Below, in pieces: positions 24,791 through 34,105 of a DNA stretch of 64,000 nt (positions are counted from its first letter, which is position 1; each line of letters starts with the position of its first letter). The translations under genes were made by a program, and so were the position numbers. The DNA lies in the NCBI GenBank assembly GCA_014361455.1, contig JACIVP010000003.1:62001-126000 (forward strand), written 5' to 3'. This stretch comes from Candidatus Methanosuratincola sp. GTDB taxonomy: Archaea > Thermoproteota > Methanomethylicia > Methanomethylicales > Methanomethylicaceae. The notes under the pieces are model-generated. The model did no database searches and was not told where the DNA came from. It saw only the letters and a program-made list of their open reading frames with translations.

Positions 24791-25278
24791 AGAAAACGCC
24801 TCACCAGTTCCTCAAACCCCTTGCTTATGTTATTGTAGCAAAAGCCCTCCTCGACCGATGGGGCACTGATCCAGTGCACGTAATAGTATCCTTTATCTTC
24901 GTCCACATCAACCACAACAGTCCCAGGGGTGTTGGTTATCGAATTGCCCACAAGCATCACGCCGTATTCGGTCGTCATGGAATATGGGACTCGTACTATC
25001 GATGGCCGGACATCCATCGTGAATATCCTCTTGATCACGTCCCAGTGAGCCAAAGGCTCATAATACAGCCAGTAGACTATAAGATAGCGCACTGCACTCA
25101 GCCACCGGGATGGGCTTAGAATCTTCCTCTCGTCGGAGACGATGAGGTTACGAGTGACTATTCCGACTATTACTGCAATAATTATCCCAACTATCAACTC
25201 GTCCGTGCCCAGGCTTCCCACTAGTGAGACGTATACCAAGAATGAGAGGAAGGACGTAAACAAGACCTTGATCAGCAC
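24784..25278 (-). CDS. mrpE: Antiporter subunit MrpE/MbhA
   Basis: The protein has 164 residues: two N-terminal membrane helices (VLFTSFLSFLVYVSLVG, LIVGIIIAVIVGIVT), then a cytoplasmic domain with the MrpE pattern (NSITNTPGTVVVDVDEDKGY followed by YVHWI). The start is GTG at 25278, one or two bases past the stop of the preceding gene. It begins the E-F-G-DUF4040-B-C-D order that equals mbhA-H of Thermococcales. Confidence 0.9.
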   Translation of the reverse strand: MLIKVLFTSFLSFLVYVSLVGSLGTDELIVGIIIAVIVGIVTRNLIVSDERKILSPSRWLSAVRYLIVYWLYYEPLAHWDVIKRIFTMDVRPSIVRVPYSMTTEYGVMLVGNSITNTPGTVVVDVDEDKGYYYVHWISAPSVEEGFCYNNISKGFEELVRRFLC

Positions 25279-25281
25279 ATA

Positions 25282-26721
25282 TCAGACCCCCATTGGAACC
25301 AAAACCAACCAAGGAAAGAAGAAGAAGACCATGGAGAGAACTAGCATGGCGGCGATAGGGATCAGCATGGAGACTTCAGGTTTGTTTATCTGCAAGTTCT
25401 CCCTGATTGGGCCGAACATCGATTTGCGGATTGCCTCTGCCCCATAGGCAATCGTCAGGATCGAGGAGAATGCGGCTCCAGCCACTATGATCAGAGAGGT
25501 GGGATCGCCTGCACCAAGGAAAGCGCCGCTGAATATGATCAGCTTCGAGTTGAAACCAGAAAAGGGAGGGAATCCTGCCAACCCAAGGAAGCCAGATGCC
25601 AGAAAGAAGGCTATGAAAGGCATTTTTGTCGCCAGCCCGCCCATCATGCTTATCCGCCTGACGCCATTTAGCTGCATCATTATGACGCCCGCGGTCATGA
25701 AGAGGACGGCTTTCAGGAATGCATGTGTTAGGTAGTGGTAGACCACACCGACGGTCCCGACATACGTTATTGAAGCGATCCCCAGCAAAATGTAACCCAT
25801 ATGGCTTATGCTCGAGTATGCCAAAAGCCTTTTTATATCATCTTCGGTCAGAGCGACGAGCCCACCATACACAATCGTCACGAGCGCCCACAAGGAGAGC
25901 CACGGCGACAGCTCAAGCGCCGCAGGGGATGCCATCCTCAAGATGCCGTATGCACCAATACCTATCGTAACAGGACTCAGCAGGGCGCTGATGGGGGTAG
26001 GGGCCTCGCCGTGAGCTAGAGGGAGCCACGTGTGGAGCCCAAATGCCGCCAGTTTGACGGAGAACCCGACCAGGAGCAGGTACGAGGCGATCGAGAGGTC
26101 CTGGTATGAGAAAATGGTGATGCTGCCGCTCTCCATGTAGTGGTACACAAAGCCGACCAGGACGAGCACACCGCTTATGTGGGTCCAGATGAAATAGATA
26201 AGAGCGATCCTTTCTTTTTCTCCGTACCCGAACATGTGGATCAGCAACCAGGTACTGATCAGGATGATCTCATAGAAGAGGTAGAACTGGATCACATTTG
26301 TCGAGATGACTGCCCCGATCATCCCGAGATAGAAGGCGAGGTAAATCGCATAGAACCTCGAAAATGCCCTTTTTCTCTCCTGCCCTTCGAGCCCCATTTC
26401 TGAGATCCTGTGATCCATGTACTTGATCGAGTAAAGGCATACGGCCGCTGAGACGGAAGAGATCGAAAATGCATAGATCAGGCTCATCCCATCTAGTGAG
26501 AGGTTAAAGTTGATGTCAAGACCGAGGTAGTTCACCCATGCAATTTCGGACAGAACCATTTCGCCGTCGAGTAGCGACGGGTACAGCAGGATTATTTGGA
26601 ATACACCGAGCATCGGGGGGAGTGAGGCGATGTATCCGACCTTTTCATTGAGCCGCGATCCGGCGAAATGGACTATTGGGATCGAGAGCAATGGAATAAG
26701 TAGCATGCAGAATAGGTTCAT
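25282..26721 (-). CDS. Antiporter-like subunit, NuoM/MrpD family (second large subunit)
   Basis: The protein has 479 residues and about 13-14 membrane helices. It has the TM5 Glu (FYLFYEIILISTWLLI) and the TM7 Lys with the broken-helix motif (SVKLAAFGLHTWLPLAHGEA). It is closest in pattern to the NuoM/HyfF-like proteins. It overlaps the upstream gene by 4 bases. Standard seven-gene Mrp operons have only MrpA and MrpD as large subunits, so this is an additional one. It should translocate protons with its neighbours. Confidence 0.87.
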   Translation of the reverse strand: MNLFCMLLIPLLSIPIVHFAGSRLNEKVGYIASLPPMLGVFQIILLYPSLLDGEMVLSEIAWVNYLGLDINFNLSLDGMSLIYAFSISSVSAAVCLYSIKYMDHRISEMGLEGQERKRAFSRFYAIYLAFYLGMIGAVISTNVIQFYLFYEIILISTWLLIHMFGYGEKERIALIYFIWTHISGVLVLVGFVYHYMESGSITIFSYQDLSIASYLLLVGFSVKLAAFGLHTWLPLAHGEAPTPISALLSPVTIGIGAYGILRMASPAALELSPWLSLWALVTIVYGGLVALTEDDIKRLLAYSSISHMGYILLGIASITYVGTVGVVYHYLTHAFLKAVLFMTAGVIMMQLNGVRRISMMGGLATKMPFIAFFLASGFLGLAGFPPFSGFNSKLIIFSGAFLGAGDPTSLIIVAGAAFSSILTIAYGAEAIRKSMFGPIRENLQINKPEVSMLIPIAAMLVLSMVFFFFPWLVLVPMGV

Positions 26722-28643
26722 GGCGATCCCACCAGGATTAGAAACACGATCAGTAAGAGCAGCAGCACGCCAGCGATACCCAAGTACCTGTTCAAGTCAC
26801 CGGAATGTATGCGGCTCAATCGCCTTGCTGATGCCATGGTGGCGCGCGCGATTGCCTGGCTTGACTTCCCGAGAAGCCCCTCAAACGAGTAGGCACCTCC
26901 AGAGGCTCTTTTTACCGATTTGCCAACCATGGAATATAGACGGTCTACAGGCCTCTTCATCAACATGCCCCTGAGCCCAGAAGTGAGGGCGGCAAGCCGA
27001 AGTGCAGGCTGGAAGTTTCTGAAGTACACCAGGTAAGCAGAACCGATCCCAATCAAAAGGGCGAATGTACTAAGGAGAAGGGCGGCATTAACGGCAGAGT
27101 TATGCAACACTGCAAGATCTAAGGCGCGTGAAAATGACTCGCTTATGAGATGCTCTATCGACTGCCCGAAGAACCCTAGGAACAATGTCAGCCCGGAAAG
27201 CAACAGAGGCGGAGCTGCTAACAGCCATGCCTCTTTGATGTGTGTCTCCCTCTTTGCGGGAGCAATGAAGGCATACCAGAGGAGACGCATGGAATAGAAG
27301 CAGGTCATCGCAGATGATATGGCAAGAAGAAGGGCGGCTAAAACATTGACAGGAAAGACTGCTGCCAGGATAGCATCCTTGCTCCAGAACCCCATAAGTG
27401 GGGGGAGGGCGCAAAGACTAAGGGCAGAAATAGTCATAGCCACGAATGTCTTGGGCGCCTTTTTTCTGAGCGAGCCCATCTCAGTAATGTATATGGTATG
27501 GGAGATGTGGATCGCAGAGCCTGCACCAAGAAATAGAGAAGCCTTGAAGATCGAATGGGAGAGTATGTGGAAGACCGCTGCGCAGAGACCGAGGAGTGGG
27601 CTCCCAGAGATTCCTGCCACCCCGAGGGCTGTGAACATGAAGCCGAGTTGGGACACTGTCGAGTACGCGAGGACTTTCTTCATCTCACACGCAAACATGC
27701 CGTACAGCGATCCCAGCAGTGCAGTGAGGAGACCTGCCGTGGCAGCAATGAGGAAGAAGGAAGAAGACGCCAGTGGGCTGAGGGGCGATAGCGCATAAAA
27801 TATGGGCGAGACCCTGGCAACGAGATACACACCTGCCTTGACCATTGTTGCGGAGTGCAGCAATGCGCTGACAGGCGTGGGTCCAGACATTGCCTCTGGC
27901 AACCATTCATTGAACGGGAATTGGGCAGACTTTCCAAGGGGGCCAATGACGAGCAGAATCGAGGCGACCAAGATGTAAGTCGGGTTGACTGCATTTGTTG
28001 AGACAAGAGCTTGGAGCTCCAGATAGTCGAAGGTTCCATACATTGAGTATAGCATCATTATTCCGACAAGCATCAGCGAATCTGCCACGCCAGTCGTGAG
28101 CAACGCCTTCTCTCCGCAGATGGAGGGCCTTTCAAATGGGGCAACCCCCTCCGGACCGCCCAACCACTTATCCTTCTGATCCCTGTAGTAGTGACCGATC
28201 AGGAAATAGCTGCTCAGACCTACCCCCTCCCAGCCCAGGAAGCTCATGATGAAATTATCCGAAAAGACGAGCAGGAGCATACTCGATTCAAAGCATGACA
28301 TCAAAAACCAGAATCTCGAAGCCCCCTCTTCGTCGCGCATGTATTCGATCGAGTAGAAGAATACTACGAGCGAAATGAATGAGACGATCGCGCCCATCAG
28401 CACGCTCAATGGGTCAACTATCAGACCGAATCTGACAGTTGCCTGCGGAATCCCCCACCACTCAAACCCATCCACATGAACGACCCCGACTTCGAAGGCA
28501 GACCGTAACAGGGACGCAATGATGAGAAAGGATACCCCAGAAGATAGGGTGATCAAGTAACCAGACCTCTTTCCCAAAAGGAAGCAGAACAGGCCCGCAG
28601 CGCAGGGCAAAACAATAGAAACCCACAGGGGTAGCGTTTCCAT
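26718..28643 (-). CDS. Antiporter-like subunit, NuoL/MrpA N-terminal family (first gene of the operon)
   Basis: The protein has 641 residues from the ATG at 28643, which has GGTGG about 7 nt upstream; a GTG at 28652 is possible. The NuoL pattern is clear: MSCFESSMLLLVFSDNFIMS and GWEGVGLSSYFLIGHYY, then TM7 LGKSAQFPFNEWLPEAMSGP followed by TPVSALLHSATMVKAG. It ends with a long amphipathic region and a last helix (GVLLLLLIVFLILVGS), as in NuoL and MrpA, but lacks the DUF4040 and MrpB parts, which are separate genes here. It translocates H+ or Na+ in the membrane. Confidence 0.9.
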   Translation of the reverse strand: METLPLWVSIVLPCAAGLFCFLLGKRSGYLITLSSGVSFLIIASLLRSAFEVGVVHVDGFEWWGIPQATVRFGLIVDPLSVLMGAIVSFISLVVFFYSIEYMRDEEGASRFWFLMSCFESSMLLLVFSDNFIMSFLGWEGVGLSSYFLIGHYYRDQKDKWLGGPEGVAPFERPSICGEKALLTTGVADSLMLVGIMMLYSMYGTFDYLELQALVSTNAVNPTYILVASILLVIGPLGKSAQFPFNEWLPEAMSGPTPVSALLHSATMVKAGVYLVARVSPIFYALSPLSPLASSSFFLIAATAGLLTALLGSLYGMFACEMKKVLAYSTVSQLGFMFTALGVAGISGSPLLGLCAAVFHILSHSIFKASLFLGAGSAIHISHTIYITEMGSLRKKAPKTFVAMTISALSLCALPPLMGFWSKDAILAAVFPVNVLAALLLAISSAMTCFYSMRLLWYAFIAPAKRETHIKEAWLLAAPPLLLSGLTLFLGFFGQSIEHLISESFSRALDLAVLHNSAVNAALLLSTFALLIGIGSAYLVYFRNFQPALRLAALTSGLRGMLMKRPVDRLYSMVGKSVKRASGGAYSFEGLLGKSSQAIARATMASARRLSRIHSGDLNRYLGIAGVLLLLLIVFLILVGSP

Positions 28644-28656
28644 CAGGTCCACCGAC

Positions 28657-28987
28657 TTTATTTTTACAAGTGGCGCTCGAAGGAGGGCGACTGGAATGCA
28701 ATTTGTTTAATATCATAAATAAGAGCTTCCATCAGTAATGAAATTTTAAGCTCAAGATGAATGGCTTGACGACCACAGCCTGTGATTTTGAAGCCTCCTA
28801 TAATGTGGTCTTTCAGTATCTTTATCAAGATATAAACTTTTCATCATTTAGTTCAAATTAATTAATTATATAAAATGCTTATTTTAGTTCAAAAGATTGG
28901 GCTTGAGGAATGGCCCTAGCAGAACGCCCTGTAAAATCCTGTTTAATGTATTTATACTACGCTGGGCAATAAAAAATAGGGATCGTA
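28657..28987. other. Divergent intergenic region with two promoters
   Basis: This AT-rich stretch separates the antiporter operon from the MIP18-like gene. A TATA-like TGTATTTATACTAC lies at about 28946-28959, about 30 nt before the rightward gene. Leftward, TTATTTATGATATTAAAC at about 28705-28723 could serve the antiporter operon. I find no GGTCGCC element and no other gene. Confidence 0.5.
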
Positions 28988-29275
28988 ATGGGTAAGGAAA
29001 TAGAATCCAAAGTCATTGATGCCCTTAAGGACGTCATGGATCCGGAGACTGGAATGAGCATGGTAGACATGCAGCTCATTGACACTGTGGAGGAGACGGA
29101 TGGCATAGTCAAGCTGGAATTTGTCCCATCCAGCCCAATGTGCCCAATAGCATTCTATCTTGCACAGGAGATAAAGAAAGCGGTCTTGAGCGTCCCTGGG
29201 GTCAAGAAGGCGACGATAAGATGCAAGGGGCACATAATGGAAGATCAGATAAACAAGTCCGTAAATGAGGAGTAA
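28988..29275 (+). CDS. MIP18/DUF59-family Fe-S assembly protein
   Basis: The protein has 95 residues with the DUF59 (MIP18/SufT/PaaD) pattern: an N-terminal helix IESKVIDALKDVMDPETGMS and the conserved Cys segment SSPMCPIAFYL. Family members help insert Fe-S clusters into apoproteins. It is followed after 5 bp by the MoaD-like gene, so the two are probably co-transcribed. The Fe-S link fits several cluster enzymes nearby (radical SAM methylthiotransferase, tRNA thiolase). Confidence 0.88.
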   Translation: MGKEIESKVIDALKDVMDPETGMSMVDMQLIDTVEETDGIVKLEFVPSSPMCPIAFYLAQEIKKAVLSVPGVKKATIRCKGHIMEDQINKSVNEE

Positions 29276-29280
29276 ATATA

Positions 29281-29559
29281 ATGGGGACTGCCGTCTGCGT
29301 TAGACTTTTCGCCAGCCTAAGAGAAAGGGCGGGCAAGGACAGGGCGGTCTTGGAGTTCAATGTTCGACCAAGTATCCAAGAGGTCTTGGATAAGATCATT
29401 GTTGAAATCCCTGACCTTGAGGGCACGGCTTTCAAGCATGGTCGATTCGATGAGAGGTACAAGGTACTCTCAGGAGGAGAATCAGTGAGCCCAGCAGACT
29501 TCAGAAAGAGGCTCGCTGACGAAACGGTGGCCATACTGCCACCGGTCAGCGGCGGATGA
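29281..29559 (+). CDS. MoaD/ThiS-like ubiquitin-fold sulfur carrier (SAMP-type)
   Basis: The protein has 92 residues, a beta-grasp fold and a C-terminal di-glycine (ILPPVSGG). In archaea such proteins donate sulfur for molybdopterin or tRNA thiolation, or act as small ubiquitin-like modifiers (SAMP). The activating E1-like enzyme is not in the window. It converges on the methylthiotransferase gene with a 14-base overlap. Whether it serves molybdopterin or tRNA thiolation cannot be told. Confidence 0.88.
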   Translation: MGTAVCVRLFASLRERAGKDRAVLEFNVRPSIQEVLDKIIVEIPDLEGTAFKHGRFDERYKVLSGGESVSPADFRKRLADETVAILPPVSGG

Positions 29560-30808
29560 TTCTTCCCGTGAGGCTAAACGGTGAACACCCAACAACCTCT
29601 AGAAGCAGCCGAGCCCCAAGAGTTGAGTGGGCTGCGCATTCTACAATAACGGGCTTGTACTCGTCTGTTCTGGCAACCACGCCAAACCCTCTTCTGTAGC
29701 TCAATGCGGTAGCCTCGACCTCCCTTCCAATCCACCCTCTGTTTCGTTCGGTCTGAATTGCGATCTTTTTGGAGGTAAGAATCCGGCTGCGCGCTTTCTT
29801 CACTGGCTCAGGGATCTGTTTCAGAAGAGCGGCAGGTGTGTGAGGGCGAGGAGCGAATCTTGAAATATGAATTTTGTCCGGCGTTATTGAGTCGAGCACT
29901 TTACATGTTTCCCTGAAATCATCCTCAGTCTCCCCCGGATATCCGACAATTACGTCGGTTGCTAGGGTCATCTGGGGGAAGCGCCGTCTCATGTCGCTCA
30001 CTGCTTCAAGGTACAGTTCAGCAGTATATCCACGGCGCATAATGGAAAGGATCCTGTCGCTGCCGCTTTGCAGAGGGATGTGCACAAATTTGTAGATTTT
30101 ATTGGATGTATAGCATTCCATAAGCTCATCGAAACAAGAGGATACTGAAGAGAGGTTGAACATGCCGACTCTCACCCTGAATTCGTAAGGGATTGCTACA
30201 GCCCGATTCAGAAGGCTAACAAGGGATGCCCCAATATCCTTGCCATAGACCCCTGTGTCCTGAGCTGCCAGCCTTATCTCTAATGCCCCAGAGACGACAG
30301 CATTCTCGATGATCTGGAGTATTTCTTCTGGGGCGACGCTGAGAAGCTTCCCCCTTGCCAACCGAACTATGCAGTAGGAGCACTCTCCAAGGCAACCCCT
30401 CGAGATTGGGATAGTGTGGACTAGCCCTCTTGTGAAGGAGGCGGGCTTCGAAAGGCTGTCCCCCTTTTTCACAGATATTACCCCTCCCTGTAGCGCCCTG
30501 ATCATGTCATGCAGGTTATTCAGAGTCACTATGGAAATTTCTGGGAAGTTGTATCTTAGAAGACCAGGCTGAGCCGCAGCCATGCACCCGGTCGCCACGA
30601 CCTTTTTGCGCCCAAGGCTGGAGATGTACTTAAGAACCTTGTGCTCGGTTTCCTCTCTTACAGTGCATGTGTTGACGACAACGGCATCGGCATCCTCTTC
30701 TGAGTCCACAACTTCGATCGGGTTGCCCTCAAACAGCTTGGCGATCATTTGAGAGTCTGCTCTGTTGAGCTCACACCCAAATGTTCTTATTAAAACCCGC
30801 AATAGCAT
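29546..30808 (-). CDS. tRNA-t6A37 methylthiotransferase (e-MtaB/MiaB family, radical SAM)
   Basis: The protein has 420 residues from the ATG at 30808. The N-terminal UPF0004 domain shows its three Cys (RTFGCELNRADS, NTCTVREE, ATGCMAA) for the second Fe-S cluster. The radical SAM domain has CLGECSYC near residue 140. A C-terminal TRAM-like segment for tRNA binding follows. Archaeal and eukaryotic members convert t6A37 to ms2t6A in tRNAs reading ANN codons, such as the tRNA-Lys(UUU) encoded at 35.6 kb. The start overlaps the stop of the upstream PHP gene region closely (10-bp gap). Confidence 0.88.
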   Translation of the reverse strand: MLLRVLIRTFGCELNRADSQMIAKLFEGNPIEVVDSEEDADAVVVNTCTVREETEHKVLKYISSLGRKKVVATGCMAAAQPGLLRYNFPEISIVTLNNLHDMIRALQGGVISVKKGDSLSKPASFTRGLVHTIPISRGCLGECSYCIVRLARGKLLSVAPEEILQIIENAVVSGALEIRLAAQDTGVYGKDIGASLVSLLNRAVAIPYEFRVRVGMFNLSSVSSCFDELMECYTSNKIYKFVHIPLQSGSDRILSIMRRGYTAELYLEAVSDMRRRFPQMTLATDVIVGYPGETEDDFRETCKVLDSITPDKIHISRFAPRPHTPAALLKQIPEPVKKARSRILTSKKIAIQTERNRGWIGREVEATALSYRRGFGVVARTDEYKPVIVECAAHSTLGARLLLEVVGCSPFSLTGRIIRR

Positions 30809-30818
30809 CCCCAGGAAA

Positions 30819-31481
30819 TCAACATCGGACACGTCTGATAAGTCTGGTGCAGACTGTTTTTGCCAGGGTTACTGCGGAGGTGCGCTTCCCCCGCGGCATT
30901 GTCTTTCCGGCGGAAATTGAGAGTATGACGGATGCTGGATCGCTAGAAGGCGAGTCGACAACGGTATAAGCATCCCCAACGGCATCGGCCAAGTGAGCGT
31001 CGCTTCCGGCTACCATGGGTAGCGAGTTCCTAAGGGCGAAGCTTGTTGCTTTGGAATTATAGTAGCTAAGGGTTGAAGCGTTGAGCGTTTCGATGAGTGG
31101 CGAGTAGGGGATCAGAGAACGCGCCTCAGAGATCCCGATGCCATGGCTCAACGGATCCATTGGATGGGGGATGATTACCGTCGATCCTTCCTGATGAGCA
31201 GTTTTGACCGCCCCTTCGAGTGAGAGACCATTAAACCTCCGCTTTGGGTTCAGGATTATTAGATGCCCGGCAGTCGTAGTCAGTTCGACGCCTGGAATCA
31301 CCATAATGCCAAGTTCCCCGGAAAGCCGTTGGGAGTCAGATTCATTTAGGATCAGGTCGTGGTCAGTGATCGCCAAGCCGTGCAGCCCCCTCTTTTTAGC
31401 TACTGCGGCGATTTCCCTTATTGAAGAGCAGCCATCCGGGGAGCGATCGGTATGGACATGGAGGTCAATTTTCAGTAGCAA
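30819..31481 (-). CDS. PHP-domain metal-dependent phosphoesterase
   Basis: The protein has 220 residues of the polymerase and histidinol phosphatase (PHP) fold. Metal-binding motifs are DLHVHTDRSPDG (residues 6-17), ITDHD, the His of IIPHPMDP and SDAHLAD. Substrates of such small PHP proteins vary (nucleotides, 3'-phosphoadenosine phosphate, RNA). The start is TTG at 31481 just after the metG stop (12-bp gap), so the two may be co-transcribed. No more specific function is supported. Confidence 0.85.
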   Translation of the reverse strand: MLLKIDLHVHTDRSPDGCSSIREIAAVAKKRGLHGLAITDHDLILNESDSQRLSGELGIMVIPGVELTTTAGHLIILNPKRRFNGLSLEGAVKTAHQEGSTVIIPHPMDPLSHGIGISEARSLIPYSPLIETLNASTLSYYNSKATSFALRNSLPMVAGSDAHLADAVGDAYTVVDSPSSDPASVILSISAGKTMPRGKRTSAVTLAKTVCTRLIRRVRC

Positions 31482-31493
31482 GGCACATCCCTA

Positions 31494-33503
31494 TTACCTT
31501 ACTTCCGACCCTGACGGAACTGCCCGGTCTGGGATCAACAGTGCCACCTTTTCATCCCCATCCGCGGCGAGTATCATGACTTCTGATTTGAACCCAAATA
31601 GCGTGGTAGGTTGCACGTTCATCAGCACCGCTACCTTCTTGTGTAGCATCTCGTCTGGAGAGTAGTACTTTGCTATCCCAGCTACGCATGATCTGACTCC
31701 GAACTCGCCAAGGTCAATCTCCAGGTGTAGTAGGTCCCTAGATCCCCTGATCCTCTCGGCGGTCACGATTTCCCCGATGCCAATCTTGGCCTTTTTGAAC
31801 TCGTCTATGGGGACTCTTTCGCCTACATCTTTGTGAGGGATGAGGGTTTCCCTGATCTTCTGGACATCTTGGGAAGCGATCTTCTTGAAGAGCGGGGAAG
31901 GCTCCCCGATTTTATGCCCACATGGAAGGGGGAAGCTGGCTTCGCCCCATGGAAGCTGCTCAATTTCCGAGCATAGACCAAGCATCTTCCATATCTTCTT
32001 GGAAGTTGATGGCAAAAATGGAGATATCATGCTGCCGATTGCCTTAACAATCTGGGCTGAAGTATAGAGGGTTGCAGCTGCCCTTTCAGGGGACGACTTG
32101 ATTGCGGCCCAAGGAGCGGAATCATTGAGGTATTTGTTTCCCTCCCTTGCAAGATTCATTACTGAGAGGAGAGCGTCCCGGAAATGCTTTGCTTCAATAT
32201 GCATGGCGGTCTCTGCAACGGTGTTTTTTATCATGTGTAGCATCCTTTCATCCTTTTCTTCGAGCTTGGCTTCTGGGATGGTTGATCCGAAAAAACGCTC
32301 GATGAAAGTAAGTGTCCTGTGCACGAAATTGCCGAGTACGTCCGCAAGCTCGTCGTTGTAGCGCTTCACGAAATCGTTAACCGAAAAGTCTGCATCCCGG
32401 TCAAGGGGGGCAACAGAGATCAGGTAGTAGCGCATCGGATCTGCATCGAATGCCTTCAGATAGTTTTCTATGCTTATGTACCACCCCCTGCTCTTCGACA
32501 TCTTCTTTCCTTCCAAGGTCAGATACTCACCAGCTATGATCGTTTCTGGGATGTTGAACTCTCCAGTACCCATGAGCATGGCTGGCCAAAATATTGCATG
32601 GTGGTAGATGATGTCCTTACCTATGAAGTGCACTATCCTGCCATCGCCCTGCCAGTATCTCCTCCACCCTTCCTGGTCACCCCTACTCATAAAGTAGGCC
32701 TTTGTGGACGAGATGTAGCCTATCGGAGCGTCGAACCACACGTAAACCACCTTCCCTTCCCCACCTTCTACCGGCAGTTGCACTCCCCAAGTCATGTCCC
32801 TAGTTATGTCCCAGTCGCGTAGACCCTCATTAATCCACTGGAGCGCGTACTTCTTCACATTCTCCGGGATCTTGGTATTGCTGCCCAGCCATTCCTTTAG
32901 GCTGCCTTCGAAGGCGGTAAGTTTGAAGAACCAGTGTTTTGTTTTGGAGGGCTCTGGCATGGTACCGCATATCGCGCACTTTGCGTCTTTCAGCTCAGTT
33001 ATCCGCAGGTATCTTCCGCACGAATCGCAAGAATCGCCTCTCGCGCCTTCGTATCCGCAGAATGGACAGACGCCCTCCACATAACGGTCAGGGAGGTACT
33101 TGTCGCATTTTGGACAGCGGAGTAAGTCGATCTCATGCTCGTATATGTACCCTCTCTCGAGCAGGGTTTTGAAGAAGTGCTGTGTCATCTCGTAATGGAT
33201 GCCCTCAGTGGTCCGCGAGAAGTAATCAAAGCTACACCCCATTCTCTCCAAGTCGCCCTTGATTAGAGGATAGTATCGGTCGGTGATCTCCTTCGGGTGG
33301 ACGTGCTCCTTTTCAGCCCGGAGGGCGATTGGTGTCCCATGTTCATCTGTAGCGCATATGAAGATCACATCCTCGCCTTTTCTCCTCATGTACCTGACAA
33401 AAACGTCAGGAGGAAGATAGGTCGACCGGAGATGCCCAAGGTGCAGGCGGTCGTTACTGTATGGCAAGGCAGAAGTGACAATCATCGGTGCCATATCGAT
33501 CAC
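31494..33503 (-). CDS. metG: Methionyl-tRNA synthetase with fused tRNA-binding domain
   Basis: The protein has 669 residues. The class I HIGH-like motif LHLGHL is near the N-terminus and KMSKSRG follows mid-protein. A double zinc knuckle (CPKCDKYL, CPFCGYE, CDSCGRY, CAICGTM, about residues 130-180) is typical of MetRS. The C-terminal 110 residues form an EMAP II/Trbp111-like OB domain (IGIGEIVTAERIRGSRDLLH). In many archaea that domain is a separate protein (MetG-beta), so the fusion is worth noting. The start is GTG at 33503, with ATGs at 33494 and 33485 as alternatives. Confidence 0.95.
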   Translation of the reverse strand: MIDMAPMIVTSALPYSNDRLHLGHLRSTYLPPDVFVRYMRRKGEDVIFICATDEHGTPIALRAEKEHVHPKEITDRYYPLIKGDLERMGCSFDYFSRTTEGIHYEMTQHFFKTLLERGYIYEHEIDLLRCPKCDKYLPDRYVEGVCPFCGYEGARGDSCDSCGRYLRITELKDAKCAICGTMPEPSKTKHWFFKLTAFEGSLKEWLGSNTKIPENVKKYALQWINEGLRDWDITRDMTWGVQLPVEGGEGKVVYVWFDAPIGYISSTKAYFMSRGDQEGWRRYWQGDGRIVHFIGKDIIYHHAIFWPAMLMGTGEFNIPETIIAGEYLTLEGKKMSKSRGWYISIENYLKAFDADPMRYYLISVAPLDRDADFSVNDFVKRYNDELADVLGNFVHRTLTFIERFFGSTIPEAKLEEKDERMLHMIKNTVAETAMHIEAKHFRDALLSVMNLAREGNKYLNDSAPWAAIKSSPERAAATLYTSAQIVKAIGSMISPFLPSTSKKIWKMLGLCSEIEQLPWGEASFPLPCGHKIGEPSPLFKKIASQDVQKIRETLIPHKDVGERVPIDEFKKAKIGIGEIVTAERIRGSRDLLHLEIDLGEFGVRSCVAGIAKYYSPDEMLHKKVAVLMNVQPTTLFGFKSEVMILAADGDEKVALLIPDRAVPSGSEVR

Positions 33504-33682
33504 GCTTTAAGCTAATATATTCACTTTCGCTTGTTATTTAATGTGTCTAACCTGATGTGCCTGAAATTCCAAAGCAGGCTTAACCCAGACATTTATTTGA
33601 ACATGTTTGCTGCCTCTTCAGGCTTTAATTTTAACTATAAGGATTTATAGCGGCACCATGTCTCCTTATGTGAGGGATGATT

Positions 33683-34096
33683 ATGTCTTATGATTACGAG
33701 GCCCTGCTTCAGAGGGGGTTCTCAAAGATGCCAGAGAAGGTCTTCAAGTCATCAAAGTATGAGACGCCGAAGGCTGAGGTGGCGGCAATTGGCTCAAAGA
33801 CTCTCATAAACAATTTCAAGGAGATCGCTTCAAGGCTAAACAGGACTCCAAACCACTTGCTCAAGTTCATGGTCAGAGAACTTGCGACCTCTGGAATCGT
33901 GGAGGATTCGAGGGCATCGCTGAATGGAAAGTTCTCCAAGGAGGTTATCGACGAACTCATTATCAAGTACATCAAGGATTATGTGCTCTGCAACTCATGC
34001 AACAAGCCAGATACCAAGCTCGCGAAAGAGGGCAGATTGACATTTATCGTATGTGAGGTATGCGGTGCTAAAAACCCAGCCAAGACACTGACATGA
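33683..34096 (+). CDS. Translation initiation factor aIF2 subunit beta
   Basis: The protein has 137 residues from the ATG at 33683, which has GTGAGGG 6 nt upstream. It has the aIF2-beta helix, the alpha/beta domain (LINNFKEIASRLNRTPNHLL) and the C-terminal zinc ribbon (VLCNSCNKPDT and IVCEVCGAKNP). It joins aIF2 alpha and gamma to deliver initiator Met-tRNA to the ribosome. It begins a three-gene unit with DUF424 and an NMD3-like protein, a common archaeal arrangement. Confidence 0.95.
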   Translation: MSYDYEALLQRGFSKMPEKVFKSSKYETPKAEVAAIGSKTLINNFKEIASRLNRTPNHLLKFMVRELATSGIVEDSRASLNGKFSKEVIDELIIKYIKDYVLCNSCNKPDTKLAKEGRLTFIVCEVCGAKNPAKTLT

Positions 34097-34105
34097 GGGT
34101 GGCCC

